A DNA stretch of 64,000 nucleotides from Streptomyces diastatochromogenes (lineage in GTDB: Bacteria > Actinomycetota > Actinomycetes > Streptomycetales > Streptomycetaceae). Where the stretch lies: NCBI RefSeq assembly GCF_002242805.1, contig NZ_MCGQ01000029.1, forward strand, positions 1 through 64,000, given 5' to 3'. Under the pieces are notes generated by a model. It was not told the DNA's origin and ran no database searches. It saw nothing but the letters and a program-made list of their open reading frames with translations. Numbering within the stretch: position 1 is the stretch's first letter; each line of letters begins with the position of its first letter. Both the position numbers and the translations under genes were made by a program. Of this stretch, positions 52,478 to 62,626 are shown piece by piece.

Positions 52478-54862
52478 TTACGCGGTCCCCGTCAGGTGCT
52501 CGGGCCGTACCGGAGTGCGGTTGAGCTCCAGCCCGGTCGCGTTCCGGATCGCCGCGAGGACGGCCGGAGTGGACGACAGGGTGGGGGCTTCGCCGATGCC
52601 GCGCAGCCCGTACGGGGCGTGGTCGTCGGCGAGTTCGAGCACGTCGACCGGGATGGTCGGCGTGTCGAGAATCGTGGGGATGAGGTAGTCCGTGAAGGAG
52701 GGGTTCCTGACCTTCGCGGTCTTCGGGTCGACGATGATCTCCTCCATCACCGCCACGCCCAGGCCCTGGATGGTGCCACCCTGGATCTGGCCGACGACGG
52801 AGAGCGGGTTGAGGGCCTTGCCGACGTCCTGGGCGCAGGCCAGCTCGATGACCTTGACCAGGCCGAGTTCGGTGTCGACCTCGACCACCGCGCGGTGCGC
52901 GGCGAAGGAGTACTGGACGTGTCCGTTGCCCTGGCCGGTGCGCAGGTCGAAGGCCTCGGTCGGCCGGTGCCGCCACTCCGCCTCGATCTCGACGGCCTCG
53001 TCGCCGAGGACGTCGACCAGGTCGCCGAGGACCTCGCCGCCGTCGGTGACGACCTTGCCGCCCTCCAGCAGGAGTTCGGCGGTGGCCCAGGCCGGGTGGT
53101 AGGTACCGAACTTGCGGCGGCCCAGCTCCAGCACCTTCTCGCGGACGAGTTCGCTGGTGTGCTTGACCGCGCCGCCGGTGACGTACGTCTGCCGGGAGGC
53201 CGAGGTCGAACCGGCGCTGCCCACCCGGGTGTCGGCCGGGTGGATCGTCACCTGGGTGACGCCCAGCTCGGTGCGGGCGATCTGCGCGTGGACGGTGACA
53301 CCGCCCTGGCCGACCTCCGCCATCGCGGTGTGCACGGTCGCGACCGGCTCGCCGTTGACGACCTCCATGCGCACCTTGGCGGTGGAGTAGTCGTCGAAGC
53401 CCTCGGAGAAGCCGACGTTCTTGATGCCGACCGCGTAGCCGATCCCGCGTACGACGCCTTCGCCGTGCGTGGTGTTGGACAGGCCGCCGGGCAGCTGCCG
53501 TACGTCGGCGCCCTCGCTGGACTCCCACTGGCGCTCGGGCGGCATCGGCATCGCCTTGACGCGGCGCAGCAGTTCGGCGACCGGGGCCGGGGAGTCGACC
53601 GGCTGCCCGGTCGGCATGAGGGTCCCCTGCTCCATCGCGTTCAGCTGCCGGAACTCCACCGGGTCCATGCCCAGCTTCTTCGCCAGCTTGTCCATCTGCG
53701 CCTCGTAGGCGAAGCACGCCTGGACCGCGCCGAAGCCGCGCATGGCGCCGCAGGGCGGGTTGTTGGTGTAGAGGGCGATGGCCTCGATGTCGACGTCGTC
53801 GATCACGTACGGGCCGACGCTCAGCGAGGAGGCGTTGCCGACGACCGCCGGGGAGGCGGAGGCGTAGGCGCCGCCGTCCAGGACGATCTTGCACTTCATG
53901 TGCGTGAGCTTGCCGTCCTTGGTGGCGCCGTGCTCGTAGTAGAGCTTCGCCGGGTGCCGGTGGACGTGCCCGAAGAAGGACTCGAACCGGTTGTAGACGA
54001 TCTTGACGGGCTTGCCGGTGCGCAGCGCCAGCAGGCAGGCGTGGATCTGCATCGACAGGTCCTCACGGCCGCCGAACGCGCCACCGACGCCGGCCAGCGT
54101 CATGCGCACCTTCTCCTCGGGCAGGCCGAGGACCGGGGCGATCTGCCTGAGGTCCGAGTGCAGCCACTGGGTGGCGATGTAGAGGTGGACGCCGCCGTCC
54201 TCCTCCGGCACGGCGAGGCCGGACTCGGGGCCGAGGAAGGCCTGGTCCTGCATGCCGAAGGTGTACTCGCCCTCGACGATCACGTCGGCCCGCTTGCGGG
54301 CCTCCTCCACGTTGCCGCGGATGATCGGCTGGCGGTGCACGATGTTGGGGTGCGGGACGTGGCCGGAGTGGTGGTCGTCGCGGCCCTCGTGGACGAGGAT
54401 CGCGTCCGGCGCGGTCGCGGAGGCCTCGTCGGTGATGACGGGCAGCTCCTTGTACTCCACCTTGATCTTGGCGGCGGCGCGGCGGGCCGTCTCCGGGTGG
54501 TCGGCGGCGACGAGCGCGACCGGCTCACCGTGGTGACGTACCTTGCCGTGGGCGAGAACCGGGGTGTCCTGGATCTCCAGGCCGTAGTTCTTCACCGCGG
54601 TCGGCAGGTCGTCGTAGGTCAGGACCGCGTAGACGCCCGGCGTGGCGAGGGCTTCGCCCGTGTCGATCGAGACGATCTCGGCGTGGGCGACGGTGGAGCG
54701 CAGGATCTGGCCCCACAGCATGTCCTCGTGCCACATGTCGGACGAGTACGCGAACTCGCCGGTGACCTTGAGGGTGCCGTCCGGGCGGAGCGTGGACTCG
54801 CCGATGCCGCCCTTGGTCTGGGAGCCCTGCGTGATCTTCGTGGGAGCGCCGTTGGTCGGCAT
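52478..54862 (-). CDS. Xanthine dehydrogenase, molybdopterin-binding large subunit
   Basis: A 794-residue molybdenum hydroxylase subunit that oxidises hypoxanthine/xanthine to urate. The N-terminal domain (LRPDGTLKVTGEFAYSSDM) is followed by Mo-cofactor motifs GVGGAFGGRED (near 268), CGAMRGFGAVQ (near 375) and QGGVTVHAQIA. The probable catalytic glutamate lies in GIGEAPTLSSTPAVLAAI near the end. Starts one base after the iron-sulfur gene stop; the three subunits form one operon in the order FAD, 2Fe-2S, Mo. Confidence 0.93.
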   Translation of the reverse strand: MPTNGAPTKITQGSQTKGGIGESTLRPDGTLKVTGEFAYSSDMWHEDMLWGQILRSTVAHAEIVSIDTGEALATPGVYAVLTYDDLPTAVKNYGLEIQDTPVLAHGKVRHHGEPVALVAADHPETARRAAAKIKVEYKELPVITDEASATAPDAILVHEGRDDHHSGHVPHPNIVHRQPIIRGNVEEARKRADVIVEGEYTFGMQDQAFLGPESGLAVPEEDGGVHLYIATQWLHSDLRQIAPVLGLPEEKVRMTLAGVGGAFGGREDLSMQIHACLLALRTGKPVKIVYNRFESFFGHVHRHPAKLYYEHGATKDGKLTHMKCKIVLDGGAYASASPAVVGNASSLSVGPYVIDDVDIEAIALYTNNPPCGAMRGFGAVQACFAYEAQMDKLAKKLGMDPVEFRQLNAMEQGTLMPTGQPVDSPAPVAELLRRVKAMPMPPERQWESSEGADVRQLPGGLSNTTHGEGVVRGIGYAVGIKNVGFSEGFDDYSTAKVRMEVVNGEPVATVHTAMAEVGQGGVTVHAQIARTELGVTQVTIHPADTRVGSAGSTSASRQTYVTGGAVKHTSELVREKVLELGRRKFGTYHPAWATAELLLEGGKVVTDGGEVLGDLVDVLGDEAVEIEAEWRHRPTEAFDLRTGQGNGHVQYSFAAHRAVVEVDTELGLVKVIELACAQDVGKALNPLSVVGQIQGGTIQGLGVAVMEEIIVDPKTAKVRNPSFTDYLIPTILDTPTIPVDVLELADDHAPYGLRGIGEAPTLSSTPAVLAAIRNATGLELNRTPVRPEHLTGTA

Positions 54863-54863
54863 G

Positions 54864-55471
<608 letters not shown>

Positions 55472-55472
<1 letters not shown>

Positions 55473-56365
55473 TACGCAGCTCCCTCCGAGGCGCGGCGGG
55501 CGTCGCGGTACGACTCCCAGGTCCAGGTGAGCGTCCGGCGGGCCATGACGCCGACCGCGTGGCGGCGGTAGCTCGCGGTGCCCCGGACGTCGTCGATCGG
55601 GTTGCAGGCGGCGGAGCACAGGTCCGCGAACTGCTTGGCGGCCGACGGCGTGATGATCTTTCCGTTGTCCCAGAAGCCGCCCTCTTCCAGGGCCGCGTTC
55701 AGGAAGTCCTCCGCGGTCTTCGCCCGCACGGGGGTCGGGGCGGCGGAGCCGATGCCGGTCCGGACCGTGCGGGTCTCCGGGTGCAGGGCGAGACCGAAGG
55801 CGCACACCGCGATGACCATGGCGTTGCGGGTGCCGACCTTGGAGTACTGCTGCGGGCCGTCCGCCTTCTTGATGTGGACGGCGCGGATCAGCTCGTCGGG
55901 CTGGAGCGCGTTGCGCTTGACGCCGGTGTAGAACTCGTCGATCGGGATCAGGCGGGTGCCGCGGGCCGCCGACTCCGCCTCGACCTCGGCGCCGGCCGAG
56001 AGGAGGGCGGGGTGGGCGTCACCGGCGGGCGAGGCCGTGCCGAGGTTGCCGCCGACGCCACCGCGGTTGCGGATCTGCGGGGAGGCGACCGTGTGCGAGG
56101 CGAGCGCCAGGCCGGGCAGCTCGGCACGGAGATTCTCCATGATCTTGGTGTACGAGACGGAGGCACCCAGCCGCACGGTGTCCTCGCCGACCTCCCACTC
56201 GGTGAGGTCGCCGATGCGGTTCAGGTCGAGCAGGTACTCGGGCCGGCGATGGTCGAAGTTGATCTCGACCATCACATCGGTGCCACCCGCGATCGGCACA
56301 GCGGTGGGGTGCTCGGCCTTCGCGGCGAGCGCCTCCTCCCAGCTGGCGGGGCGAATGAAGTCCAT
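55472..56365 (-). CDS. Xanthine dehydrogenase, FAD-binding subunit
   Basis: A 297-residue FAD-binding subunit of the molybdenum hydroxylase family. FAD loops are PIAGGTDVMVEIN (about 39-51) and NRGGVGGNLGTASPAGD (about 112-128), and the C-terminal domain is CO-dehydrogenase flavoprotein type (RNAMVIAVCAFGLAL). First gene of the xdh operon; ATG 56365 is the conserved MDFIRPASWEEALAAK start. It faces the PucR gene across a 342-base region. Confidence 0.92.
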
Positions 56366-56707
56366 GACCGGCTCTCTTCTTCGTCTCGTGGGTCGTACGT
56401 ATTGAGCCAATCCGTCTGCGGCGGGCCCGGCTTGTTCATGTCCTGTTAACGCGGCGTGGACTCAGTACACCGCCCCGTACTCCGACGCGGTCAGTCACCG
56501 AAACCATGAAGGAGTTGGCTGGCCACGGCGATCGTCTTGTAGATTCGTATGAACGGAGGTCATCGGTAACCCCTCCGTTTTCCTCGGGAAACGCTGGAAA
56601 CAGCCCGACGACCCCGGAGAACGGCCTGCGCGCCCCGCGTCGGGTCACTCCCCCGTCACCCATCAAGATTCATCGTAGGTTTCGAGACAAAGAACGGCGG
56701 CGACGAG
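56366..56707. promoter_or_regulatory. Divergent control region between xdh operon and pucR, with hairpin
   Basis: No gene. AACGGAGG (56552-56559) and CCTCCGTT (56572-56579) form an 8-bp inverted repeat with a 12-base spacer and a following TTT, either an operator or an attenuator in the pucR leader. A possible pucR promoter is TTGGCT (56515-56520) and TAGATT (56540-56545), spacer 19. The xdh-facing half contains TTGTTCATGTCCTGTTAACG near 56434, without a recognised operator. Confidence 0.45.
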
Positions 56708-58381
56708 ATGCGGCTGCGCGCACTGCTGGACACCGATGCGCTGGGCCTGCGGCTGCTCGGCGGCGAGGACGAGCTGGACCGCTCGGTCCGCGGGGTCATG
56801 ACCACCGACCTGCGCGACCCGAGCCGCTACCTCTCCGGCGGCGAGCTGGTACTGACGGGCCTGGCCTGGCGCCGGGACGCCGACGACTCCGAACCCTTCG
56901 TGCGCATCCTGGCGCAGGCCGGGGTGGCGGCCCTCGCGGCCGGCGAGGCCGAGCTGGGCGATGTGCCCGAGGACCTGGTGCTGGCCTGCGCCCGGCACCG
57001 GCTGCCGCTGTTCGCGGTGCACGAGTCGGTGGCGTTCGCGACCATCACCGAGCACGTCGTACGGCAGGTCTCCGGCGAGCGGGCCGGGGACCTGGCGGCC
57101 GTGGTCGACCGGCACCGCCGGATGATGACCTCGGGCCCGGCCGGCGGCGGCCCGGACGTGGTCCTCGACCTGCTCGGATCCGATCTGGACCTGCGCGCCT
57201 GGGTGCTCTCCCCCGCCGGCCGGCTGATCGCGGGCTCGAAGGTCACGGGCCCCGAGCTGCCGCCGGAGACCTGCGCCAAGCTCGCCGCCGAGCACCTGGC
57301 GGCCGCCCGCACCGGCCGCCGCGGACCGCACCGGATGGTGCTGGGCGGCTCCCGGTACTCGCTCTTCCCGATCCGCTCCTCCGGGCGCTCCCCGCAGGCC
57401 GCCCGCGACGTCCGCGAGACGGTCCTGTCGGACTGGCTGCTGGCCGTGGAGGCGGACGCGGGCGACTGGCCGGAAGAGCGCCTCGACCTGCTCCAGGGCG
57501 TCACCCAGCTGATCGCCGTAGAACGGGACCGCCGGGACGCGGCGCGTACGGTACGGCGCCGGCTCGCGCAGGAGGTGCTGGAGCTGGTGCAGACGGGCGC
57601 GGCGCCCGCCGAGATCGCCGCCCGCCTGAGGGTCGCCGCGCCGGTGCTGCTGCCCGGGCTCGGGGCGGCCCCGCACTGGCAGGTCGTGGTGGCCCGCGTG
57701 GAGTGGGAAGGCGGCGCGGTCGAGGGCGGCCCGGTCGCCCAGTCGCTGCTGGAGGAGGTCCTGGTCGACCCGCTGGCCACGGGCCCGGAGCCCTCGGACC
57801 GCATCGCCGTCGCGCACACGGGCGACGAGGCCATCGCGCTGGTCCCCCTCCCGGCGGTCTCCACCGAGCACGACGGCTCGGAGTCCGGCCTGCTCGCCGA
57901 CGCGCTGCTCCAGACGGTCCGCGAGCCGCTGTCGGCGGGCCTCAACGACGACGGGCGGCTCACCCTCGGCGTCAGCGCCGCCGTGCACTCGGCGGAGGGG
58001 CTGCGCGGCGCCCTGGAGGAGGCCCGGCACGCCCGCCGGGTCGCCGCGGCCCGCCCCGGCCGGGTCTGCGCGGCCGGCCACCAGGAACTGGCCTCCCACG
58101 TCCTGCTGCTCCCGTTCGTCCCGGACGACGTCCGCCGCGCCTTCACGGCCCGCCTGCTCGACCCCCTGAAGGACTACGACCAACGCCACCGCGCCGAACT
58201 GATCCCGACCCTGGAGGCGTTCCTGGAGTGCGACGGCTCCTGGACCCGCTGCGCCACCCGCCTCCACCTGCACGTCAACACGCTGCGCTACCGGGTGGGC
58301 CGCATCGAGCAGTTGACGGGACGGGACCTGTCGCGCCTGGAGGACAAGCTGGACTTCTTCCTGGCGCTGCGGATGAGCTGA
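56708..58381 (+). CDS. PucR family transcriptional regulator of purine catabolism
   Basis: A 557-residue regulator with an N-terminal PucR domain (about 1-125; VMTTDLRDPSRYLSGGELVLTG), a middle GGDEF-like segment (CdaR type) and a C-terminal PucR helix-turn-helix (ALEAFLECDGSWTRCATRLHLHVNTLRYRVGRIEQLTG, core). Relatives activate purine/allantoin genes in response to pathway intermediates. It is divergent from the xdh operon, its likely target. The promoter-proximal inverted repeat may be its site. Confidence 0.9.
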   Translation: MRLRALLDTDALGLRLLGGEDELDRSVRGVMTTDLRDPSRYLSGGELVLTGLAWRRDADDSEPFVRILAQAGVAALAAGEAELGDVPEDLVLACARHRLPLFAVHESVAFATITEHVVRQVSGERAGDLAAVVDRHRRMMTSGPAGGGPDVVLDLLGSDLDLRAWVLSPAGRLIAGSKVTGPELPPETCAKLAAEHLAAARTGRRGPHRMVLGGSRYSLFPIRSSGRSPQAARDVRETVLSDWLLAVEADAGDWPEERLDLLQGVTQLIAVERDRRDAARTVRRRLAQEVLELVQTGAAPAEIAARLRVAAPVLLPGLGAAPHWQVVVARVEWEGGAVEGGPVAQSLLEEVLVDPLATGPEPSDRIAVAHTGDEAIALVPLPAVSTEHDGSESGLLADALLQTVREPLSAGLNDDGRLTLGVSAAVHSAEGLRGALEEARHARRVAAARPGRVCAAGHQELASHVLLLPFVPDDVRRAFTARLLDPLKDYDQRHRAELIPTLEAFLECDGSWTRCATRLHLHVNTLRYRVGRIEQLTGRDLSRLEDKLDFFLALRMS

Positions 58382-58532
58382 GCTCAGGCGGGCGCGGGGT
58401 GATCAAACCAACTCACGCCAATGCCCCGCCACTTTGTGAAAACTTTCACCCATCCTCTTGGCCCGGCCCCGTCATTGGTGCTGGAATGCCGCCACCACTC
58501 AACAGCTCGACGGCGTGCTCGGGGAGGGCAAC

Positions 58533-59315
58533 GTGGCGCATTCCGCCATGTCTGGTAACGGAACGACCGCCGGTGACGATCCTCTCCAGACCGCGGTATG
58601 GCGGTTGCGCTCGCGGGCCTGCTGGGCCGACGCGGCGGCGCTGCTCCCGACGGACACCCCGGCCACGACCCTGCAGCGGGCCGCGCTGCAGGTCGAGCGG
58701 TGTCTGTACACCGAGCGGGGCTGGGAGGAGGCGGAGGACGCCCTCCGCACGGCCGAGGCGCTGGCGCACACCGACGAGGAGCGGGGGGCGGCCGCCTGCG
58801 AACGCGGCCAGCTCGCCTACGCGGCCACGCTGCACGGGGTACGGGACCGGGCCGACGAGGCGCGGGCCGCGCTGGGGCGGGCGGCCGCGCTGATCCCTCC
58901 GGGGGCCGCGGGGCGGGCCCTGCTGGACTTCCGCCGGGGCCTGCTGGCCGAAAACCTCGCCCGCTCCCCGCAGGCGGCCCGCGCCGCGTACCGCCGGGCC
59001 CACGCGGGCGCGACGGCGCACGCCGACCCGCTGCTCCTGTCCTTCACCTGGCGCCACCTGGCCGGACTCGCCCTACGGGACGGCGAGTTGGCGGAGGCCC
59101 GGCACGGCTTCGCCGAATCCCTCCGTATCCGCGAGGAGTTGGGCTACTTGGTGGGCACCGCCCCCGCGCTGGCCTCCTTGGCCGACGCGGAGACCGAGCC
59201 GGAGGCTTCGCGGCTACGGGAGGAGGCTCGGCGACTGTTCCGGTTGCTCGGGGGCGTCCCCACGTGGCTGGCCCGCCAGTTGGCTCCGCCGGCTCCGGGG
59301 GCGGCTACGGCGTAG
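58533..59315 (+). CDS. TPR-repeat hypothetical protein
   Basis: A 260-residue Ala/Arg/Leu-rich all-helical protein. Repeated units of about 34-40 residues have the small-residue pattern of tetratricopeptide repeats (AALQVERCLYTERGWEEAEDALRTAEAL; AACERGQLAYAATL; ALLDFRRGLLAENL; LSFTWRHLAGLALRDGELAEARHGFAESLRIRE, as cores). No HTH or enzyme motif. Start GTG 58533 with GGGGAGGG 5 bases upstream. Probably a protein-protein interaction scaffold; partner unknown. Confidence 0.72.
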   Translation: MAHSAMSGNGTTAGDDPLQTAVWRLRSRACWADAAALLPTDTPATTLQRAALQVERCLYTERGWEEAEDALRTAEALAHTDEERGAAACERGQLAYAATLHGVRDRADEARAALGRAAALIPPGAAGRALLDFRRGLLAENLARSPQAARAAYRRAHAGATAHADPLLLSFTWRHLAGLALRDGELAEARHGFAESLRIREELGYLVGTAPALASLADAETEPEASRLREEARRLFRLLGGVPTWLARQLAPPAPGAATA

Positions 59316-59393
59316 GGGGGTGCGGTTTCGTCGCCGGGTGCGGGCCGGTGGGGGTTGATCGCGCCCGCGCGGCGGAGCCGCAAATCGATACAG

Positions 59394-59443
59394 CCCCGCG
59401 CCCCTGAGGTACGTTGCGCTGACCCACCTGAAGGGGCGCGGGG
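59394..59443. repeat. Common Streptomyces intergenic hairpin repeat
   Basis: CCCCGCGCCCCT (59394-59405) and AGGGGCGCGGGG (59432-59443) form a perfect 12-bp stem with a 26-base loop. It is followed by AACTGCGCGACAAGCC, a consensus often seen in Streptomyces intergenic regions. It lies between the converging TPR and GntR genes and can serve as a bidirectional terminator. Confidence 0.75.
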
Positions 59444-59512
59444 AACTGCGCGACAAGCCACAACGGACCCGCACCCGACAGTCGACCCGTACCCCTACGG
59501 CGAGACCCCTGC

Positions 59513-60283
59513 TCAGCTCATGCTGGCGAAGTGCTCCCCCACCAGCGCCCGCACGACCTCCAGGTCCCGCGAGATCAACGCGTCCAGCAGAGCGGTATGT
59601 TCCGCCGCATCTGCCACCAGCTGCGCCCGGCCATGCCGCACCGGTCCCCCGACCAGCGGCCACTGCGACCGCCGGTGGAGATCCTCCGCGAGCCGGACCA
59701 GCTGCTCGTTGCCCGACAGGGACAGCACCGCCCGGTGAAAGGCCCTGTCGGACTCCGCGTACGTCGCCACGCAGCCGGAGGACGCCGCGCGTACCGTCGC
59801 CTCCGCGAGCGGCCGGAGTTCGGCCCACCGCTCGGCCGGGACGGCGCGGGCCAGCCGCAGCATCACCGGCACCTCGATCAGCGCCCGCACCTCGGCCAGC
59901 TCGGCCAGCTCGCGCGCACCCCGTTCGACGACCCGGAAGCCACGGTTGGGCACGACCTCGACGGCACCCTCCAGCGCGAGCTGCTGCATGGCCTCCCGCA
60001 CCGGTGTCGCCGACACCCCGAAGCGTTCGCCGAGGACCGGCGCCGAGTAGACCTCGCCGGGCTTGAGCTCGCCCGCCACCAGCGCCGTACGCAGCGCGTC
60101 CAGGATCTGCCCGCGCACCGAGGAGCGCTGCACGACGGCCCGCGGCTCGGGAATCGGCCGCTCACAGTGCGTGTGCTCACCGCGCGCGCCCGGCAGGGCG
60201 ACGTCCCGTTCCCGGGCCACGTCGACGTCCACCGCGCGCTGCTGCGCGGGCACCCGGGGGTAGCCCTGCAAGCCCTGCTTCAC
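59513..60283 (-). CDS. FadR-family GntR transcriptional regulator
   Basis: A 256-residue regulator. After a variable N-terminal tail of about 50 residues there is a GntR winged helix (VRGQILDALRTALVAGELKPGE; LGERFGVSATPVREAMQQLALEGAVEVVPNRGFRV, as cores) and a helical FCD ligand domain with the metal-binding pattern RALIEV...AESDRAFHRAV...EHTALLDALISRD. GTG start with GGAGGAGG 5 bases upstream. Transcribed away from the DUF2637 gene; target unknown. Confidence 0.9.
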   Translation of the reverse strand: MKQGLQGYPRVPAQQRAVDVDVARERDVALPGARGEHTHCERPIPEPRAVVQRSSVRGQILDALRTALVAGELKPGEVYSAPVLGERFGVSATPVREAMQQLALEGAVEVVPNRGFRVVERGARELAELAEVRALIEVPVMLRLARAVPAERWAELRPLAEATVRAASSGCVATYAESDRAFHRAVLSLSGNEQLVRLAEDLHRRSQWPLVGGPVRHGRAQLVADAAEHTALLDALISRDLEVVRALVGEHFASMS

Positions 60284-60394
60284 GGGGTCCTCCTCCGGCT
60301 GGTCGGCACTTGGGTCATTAACGGCGGGTTGTTACTTGTCCGTCAAGCACCTTAGGCGCACAAGGCGACACTTCAAACTCCCCGAAGGCGCAAA

Positions 60395-60413
60395 TAAGGC
60401 TAGCCTTACCTAA
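60395..60413 (-). promoter_or_regulatory. Iron box (DmdR/IdeR-type operator)
   Basis: The minus strand reads TTAGGTAAGGCTAGCCTTA. It agrees at 16 of 19 positions with the actinobacterial iron box TTAGGTTAGGCTAACCTAA bound by DmdR1/IdeR with Fe2+. It sits 112 bases upstream of the GntR gene and overlaps a possible -10 TAGTCT (60415-60420) facing the DUF2637 gene. No iron-uptake gene is adjacent. Confidence 0.7.
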
Positions 60414-60713
60414 GTAGTCTGGTCCGGAGCAGCCCCTCGGGTCCACTAAGATCATCGGAATCGGACCGCCCACCTCCGGACAGGTAATTCACAACTTCCT
60501 CACCTGTCCCAGGAACTTTCCGAGGAACCATCCGTGCGGGTAGTCTTATTCGAACTCAACTCCCGCCCCTCAAGCGGCAGTTCGAGCAGAACGCCGCCCT
60601 GGGCATCCCCTTGCACTTCCTTGGCGGCCTCTTGCCCCGAAACCCCCTGAGGGCCGTCGGGCGTGGGCCACTATGGCGGGCGTTACGCCCTATCCCAATG
60701 CAAGGGACCCCTG

Positions 60714-61754
60714 ATGAGACTGACCGACATATCGCTGAACTGGCTGCTTCCCGGCGCCGTACTGCTCCTGGGCATGCTGGCGGCGGTGGCGGTGCTCGCG
60801 CGCGGCAAGCGCTCCTCCGGGGAGAACGCGAGCGCCGACGACTCGTGGGAGCGCAGCGAGGAGCGCCGCAGGCGCAAGGAGGCCATCTACGGCACGGCCT
60901 CCTATGTTCTTCTGTTCTGCTGTGCGGCGGTCGCTGCCGCACTCTCTTTCCACGGCCTGGTCGGCTTCGGCGAGCAGAACCTCGGGCTGACCGGCGGCTG
61001 GCAGTACCTGGTGCCGTTCGGCCTGGACGGCGCGGCGATGTTCTGCTCCGTCCTCGCGGTGCGCGAGGCCAGCCACGGTGACGCGGCGCTCGGCTCCCGG
61101 ATACTGGTCTGGTTGTTCGCCGCGGCCGCGGCCTGGTTCAACTGGGTGCACGCGCCGAGGGGCGTGGGTCACGACGGCGCGCCGCAGTTCTTCTCCGGCA
61201 TGTCGCTGTCCGCGGCCGTCCTGTTCGACCGCGCGCTGAAGCAGACCCGCCGGGCCGCGCTGCGCGAGCAGGGTCTGGTGCCGCGTCCGCTGCCGCAGAT
61301 CCGCATCGTCCGCTGGCTGCGGGCCCCCCGCGAGACCTACAAGGCCTGGTCGCTGATGCTCCTGGAGGGTGTGCGGAGCCTGGACGAGGCCGTCGAGGAG
61401 GTCCGCGAGGACACCAAGCAGAAGGAGCAGGCGCGGCAGCGCAGGCGCGACCAGCAGCGTGTGGAGCGCGCCCAGCTGAAGGCGATCAGCCGGGGCCACC
61501 GCGGCTTCGTCGGCCGCACCGGCGGCCGCCAGGTCGAGATCCAGCTGGAGCGCGACCCCGCGCCGGCAACCGCGGAGCCTGCCATATCGTCGCCGGAGCA
61601 ACTGCCCGTACGCTCTCGGCCGTCCCTTCAGCCGGTCCGCAAGGCCGGTGAGCCGCTCACGGTCGACCTCACGGCTGAGGACGACACCATGGCTCTGCCG
61701 CGCCTGGACTCGCTCGAGCGCAAGCTGAAGGACCTTGAGCAGCAGTTCGGCTAG
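60714..61754 (+). CDS. DUF2637 domain membrane protein
   Basis: A 346-residue protein. One N-terminal helix (LNWLLPGAVLLLGMLAAVAVLA) and a charged linker precede a DUF2637 region with about four helices (residues 65-170; GGWQYLVPFGLDGAAMFCSVLAVREAS and LVWLFAAAAAWFNWVHAP, as cores). A long Arg/Glu/Gln coiled-coil-like tail follows. DUF2637 proteins resemble the SpdB/TraB-linked proteins of Streptomyces conjugative elements but also occur singly on chromosomes, as here. AAGGGA precedes ATG 60714. The leader of about 290 bases has no gene. Confidence 0.82.
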   Translation: MRLTDISLNWLLPGAVLLLGMLAAVAVLARGKRSSGENASADDSWERSEERRRRKEAIYGTASYVLLFCCAAVAAALSFHGLVGFGEQNLGLTGGWQYLVPFGLDGAAMFCSVLAVREASHGDAALGSRILVWLFAAAAAWFNWVHAPRGVGHDGAPQFFSGMSLSAAVLFDRALKQTRRAALREQGLVPRPLPQIRIVRWLRAPRETYKAWSLMLLEGVRSLDEAVEEVREDTKQKEQARQRRRDQQRVERAQLKAISRGHRGFVGRTGGRQVEIQLERDPAPATAEPAISSPEQLPVRSRPSLQPVRKAGEPLTVDLTAEDDTMALPRLDSLERKLKDLEQQFG

Positions 61755-61768
61755 GACTTCGGCTCATC

Positions 61769-61811
61769 ACGGGACGGGGGCGTGACCGCACGGGTCACGC
61801 CCCCGTCCCGT
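61769..61811. terminator. Bidirectional terminator
   Basis: A perfect 19-bp inverted repeat ACGGGACGGGGGCGTGACC (61769-61787) / complement (61793-61811) with a 5-base loop. It lies between the converging DUF2637 and ATPase genes, and TTCCCG follows on the plus strand. Confidence 0.88.
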
Positions 61812-61836
61812 TCCCGTCTCTCTCACGCGGTCCCGC

Positions 61837-62316
61837 TCACGCGGCCTCGGCGCCGAGTTCGAACCACACCGACTTGCCCACGCCGTGCGACCGTACGCCC
61901 CAGGCGTCCGCGAGGGACTGCACCAGGACCAGCCCCCGGCCGTGGGTGCCGTCGCCGGTGTCCGGCGCCCGCAGGTGCGGCCTGCGGGCCACGAAGTCCC
62001 GTACCTCCACGCGCAGTCCGCGCGGCGAGACGACGGCGGTCAGGACGGCGTCGTCGTCGGTGTGCACGAGCGCGTTGGTGACGAGTTCGCTGGTGAGCAG
62101 CTCCGCTATCTCCGAGCGGCCGGGCCTGCCCCAGTGCCGCAGCAGTTCGCGCACCTCCCGGCGGGCCTCGGGCACCGCCCTGAGGTCCGCCCGCCCCAGT
62201 CTGCGCCTGACCTGAGGCCCGTGCGCCCGTTCCGTGATGGTGTCGGTCTCTTCCCCCGCCTTCGCCGAGGAGGCCCCTATGGCCACGGGACCGCCCCCTC
62301 GCGCTTGCCTCTTCAT
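61837..62316 (-). CDS. ATP-binding protein (RsbW-like anti-sigma/HATPase domain)
   Basis: A 159-residue GHKL ATPase-fold protein of the RsbW/SpoIIAB group, abundant in Streptomyces: RREVRELLRHWG, the N box ELLTSELVTNALVHT, LRVEVRDFVARRPH (the usual G1 DxSxxxP replaced), and HGRGLVLVQSLADAWGV (G2). Such proteins bind sigma factors or anti-anti-sigma factors and may phosphorylate the latter. No partner gene is adjacent. Start at ATG 62316 after a G-rich stretch. Confidence 0.85.
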   Translation of the reverse strand: MKRQARGGGPVAIGASSAKAGEETDTITERAHGPQVRRRLGRADLRAVPEARREVRELLRHWGRPGRSEIAELLTSELVTNALVHTDDDAVLTAVVSPRGLRVEVRDFVARRPHLRAPDTGDGTHGRGLVLVQSLADAWGVRSHGVGKSVWFELGAEAA

Positions 62317-62626
62317 GGCCCCCGCCCGCACGTCGCCGTACCTGCCCCTCCTGATCGAACACGTACACGGGGATCCATGCCCAACGGTCCTTCGGGCACG
62401 CATGGCGATCCGCCGACGGCCGTCTGTTCGGCCACACCCGTACGGCCCTCCGGCCGGCCCTCCGGCACCCCCGCACCCGTGCCGGGCCCGCCAAGCCCGC
62501 CGTACGGCGTCACGGGCGCCCCATCGCGGCAGCGCGCGACCGTCCGGCACCGGAGACCGACGGGCCGTCACCCCGCCCGAAACTGGCCGGAAACCATCGC
62601 TCCGGTCGGGGATATGACACACGCCC
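62317..62626. other. Intergenic region, nothing recognised
   Basis: 310 bases between two minus-strand genes. Short inverted repeats such as GGCCGTCTGTTCGGCC and GGGCCCGCCAAGCCCGCC are present. I see no gene, clear promoter or terminator. Confidence 0.5.

Noticed and set aside
60714-61754. DUF2637 protein as evidence for an integrated conjugative element
   Set aside because: No integrase, Tra, Rep or attachment-site repeat is present nearby, and single chromosomal DUF2637 genes are common in Streptomyces.
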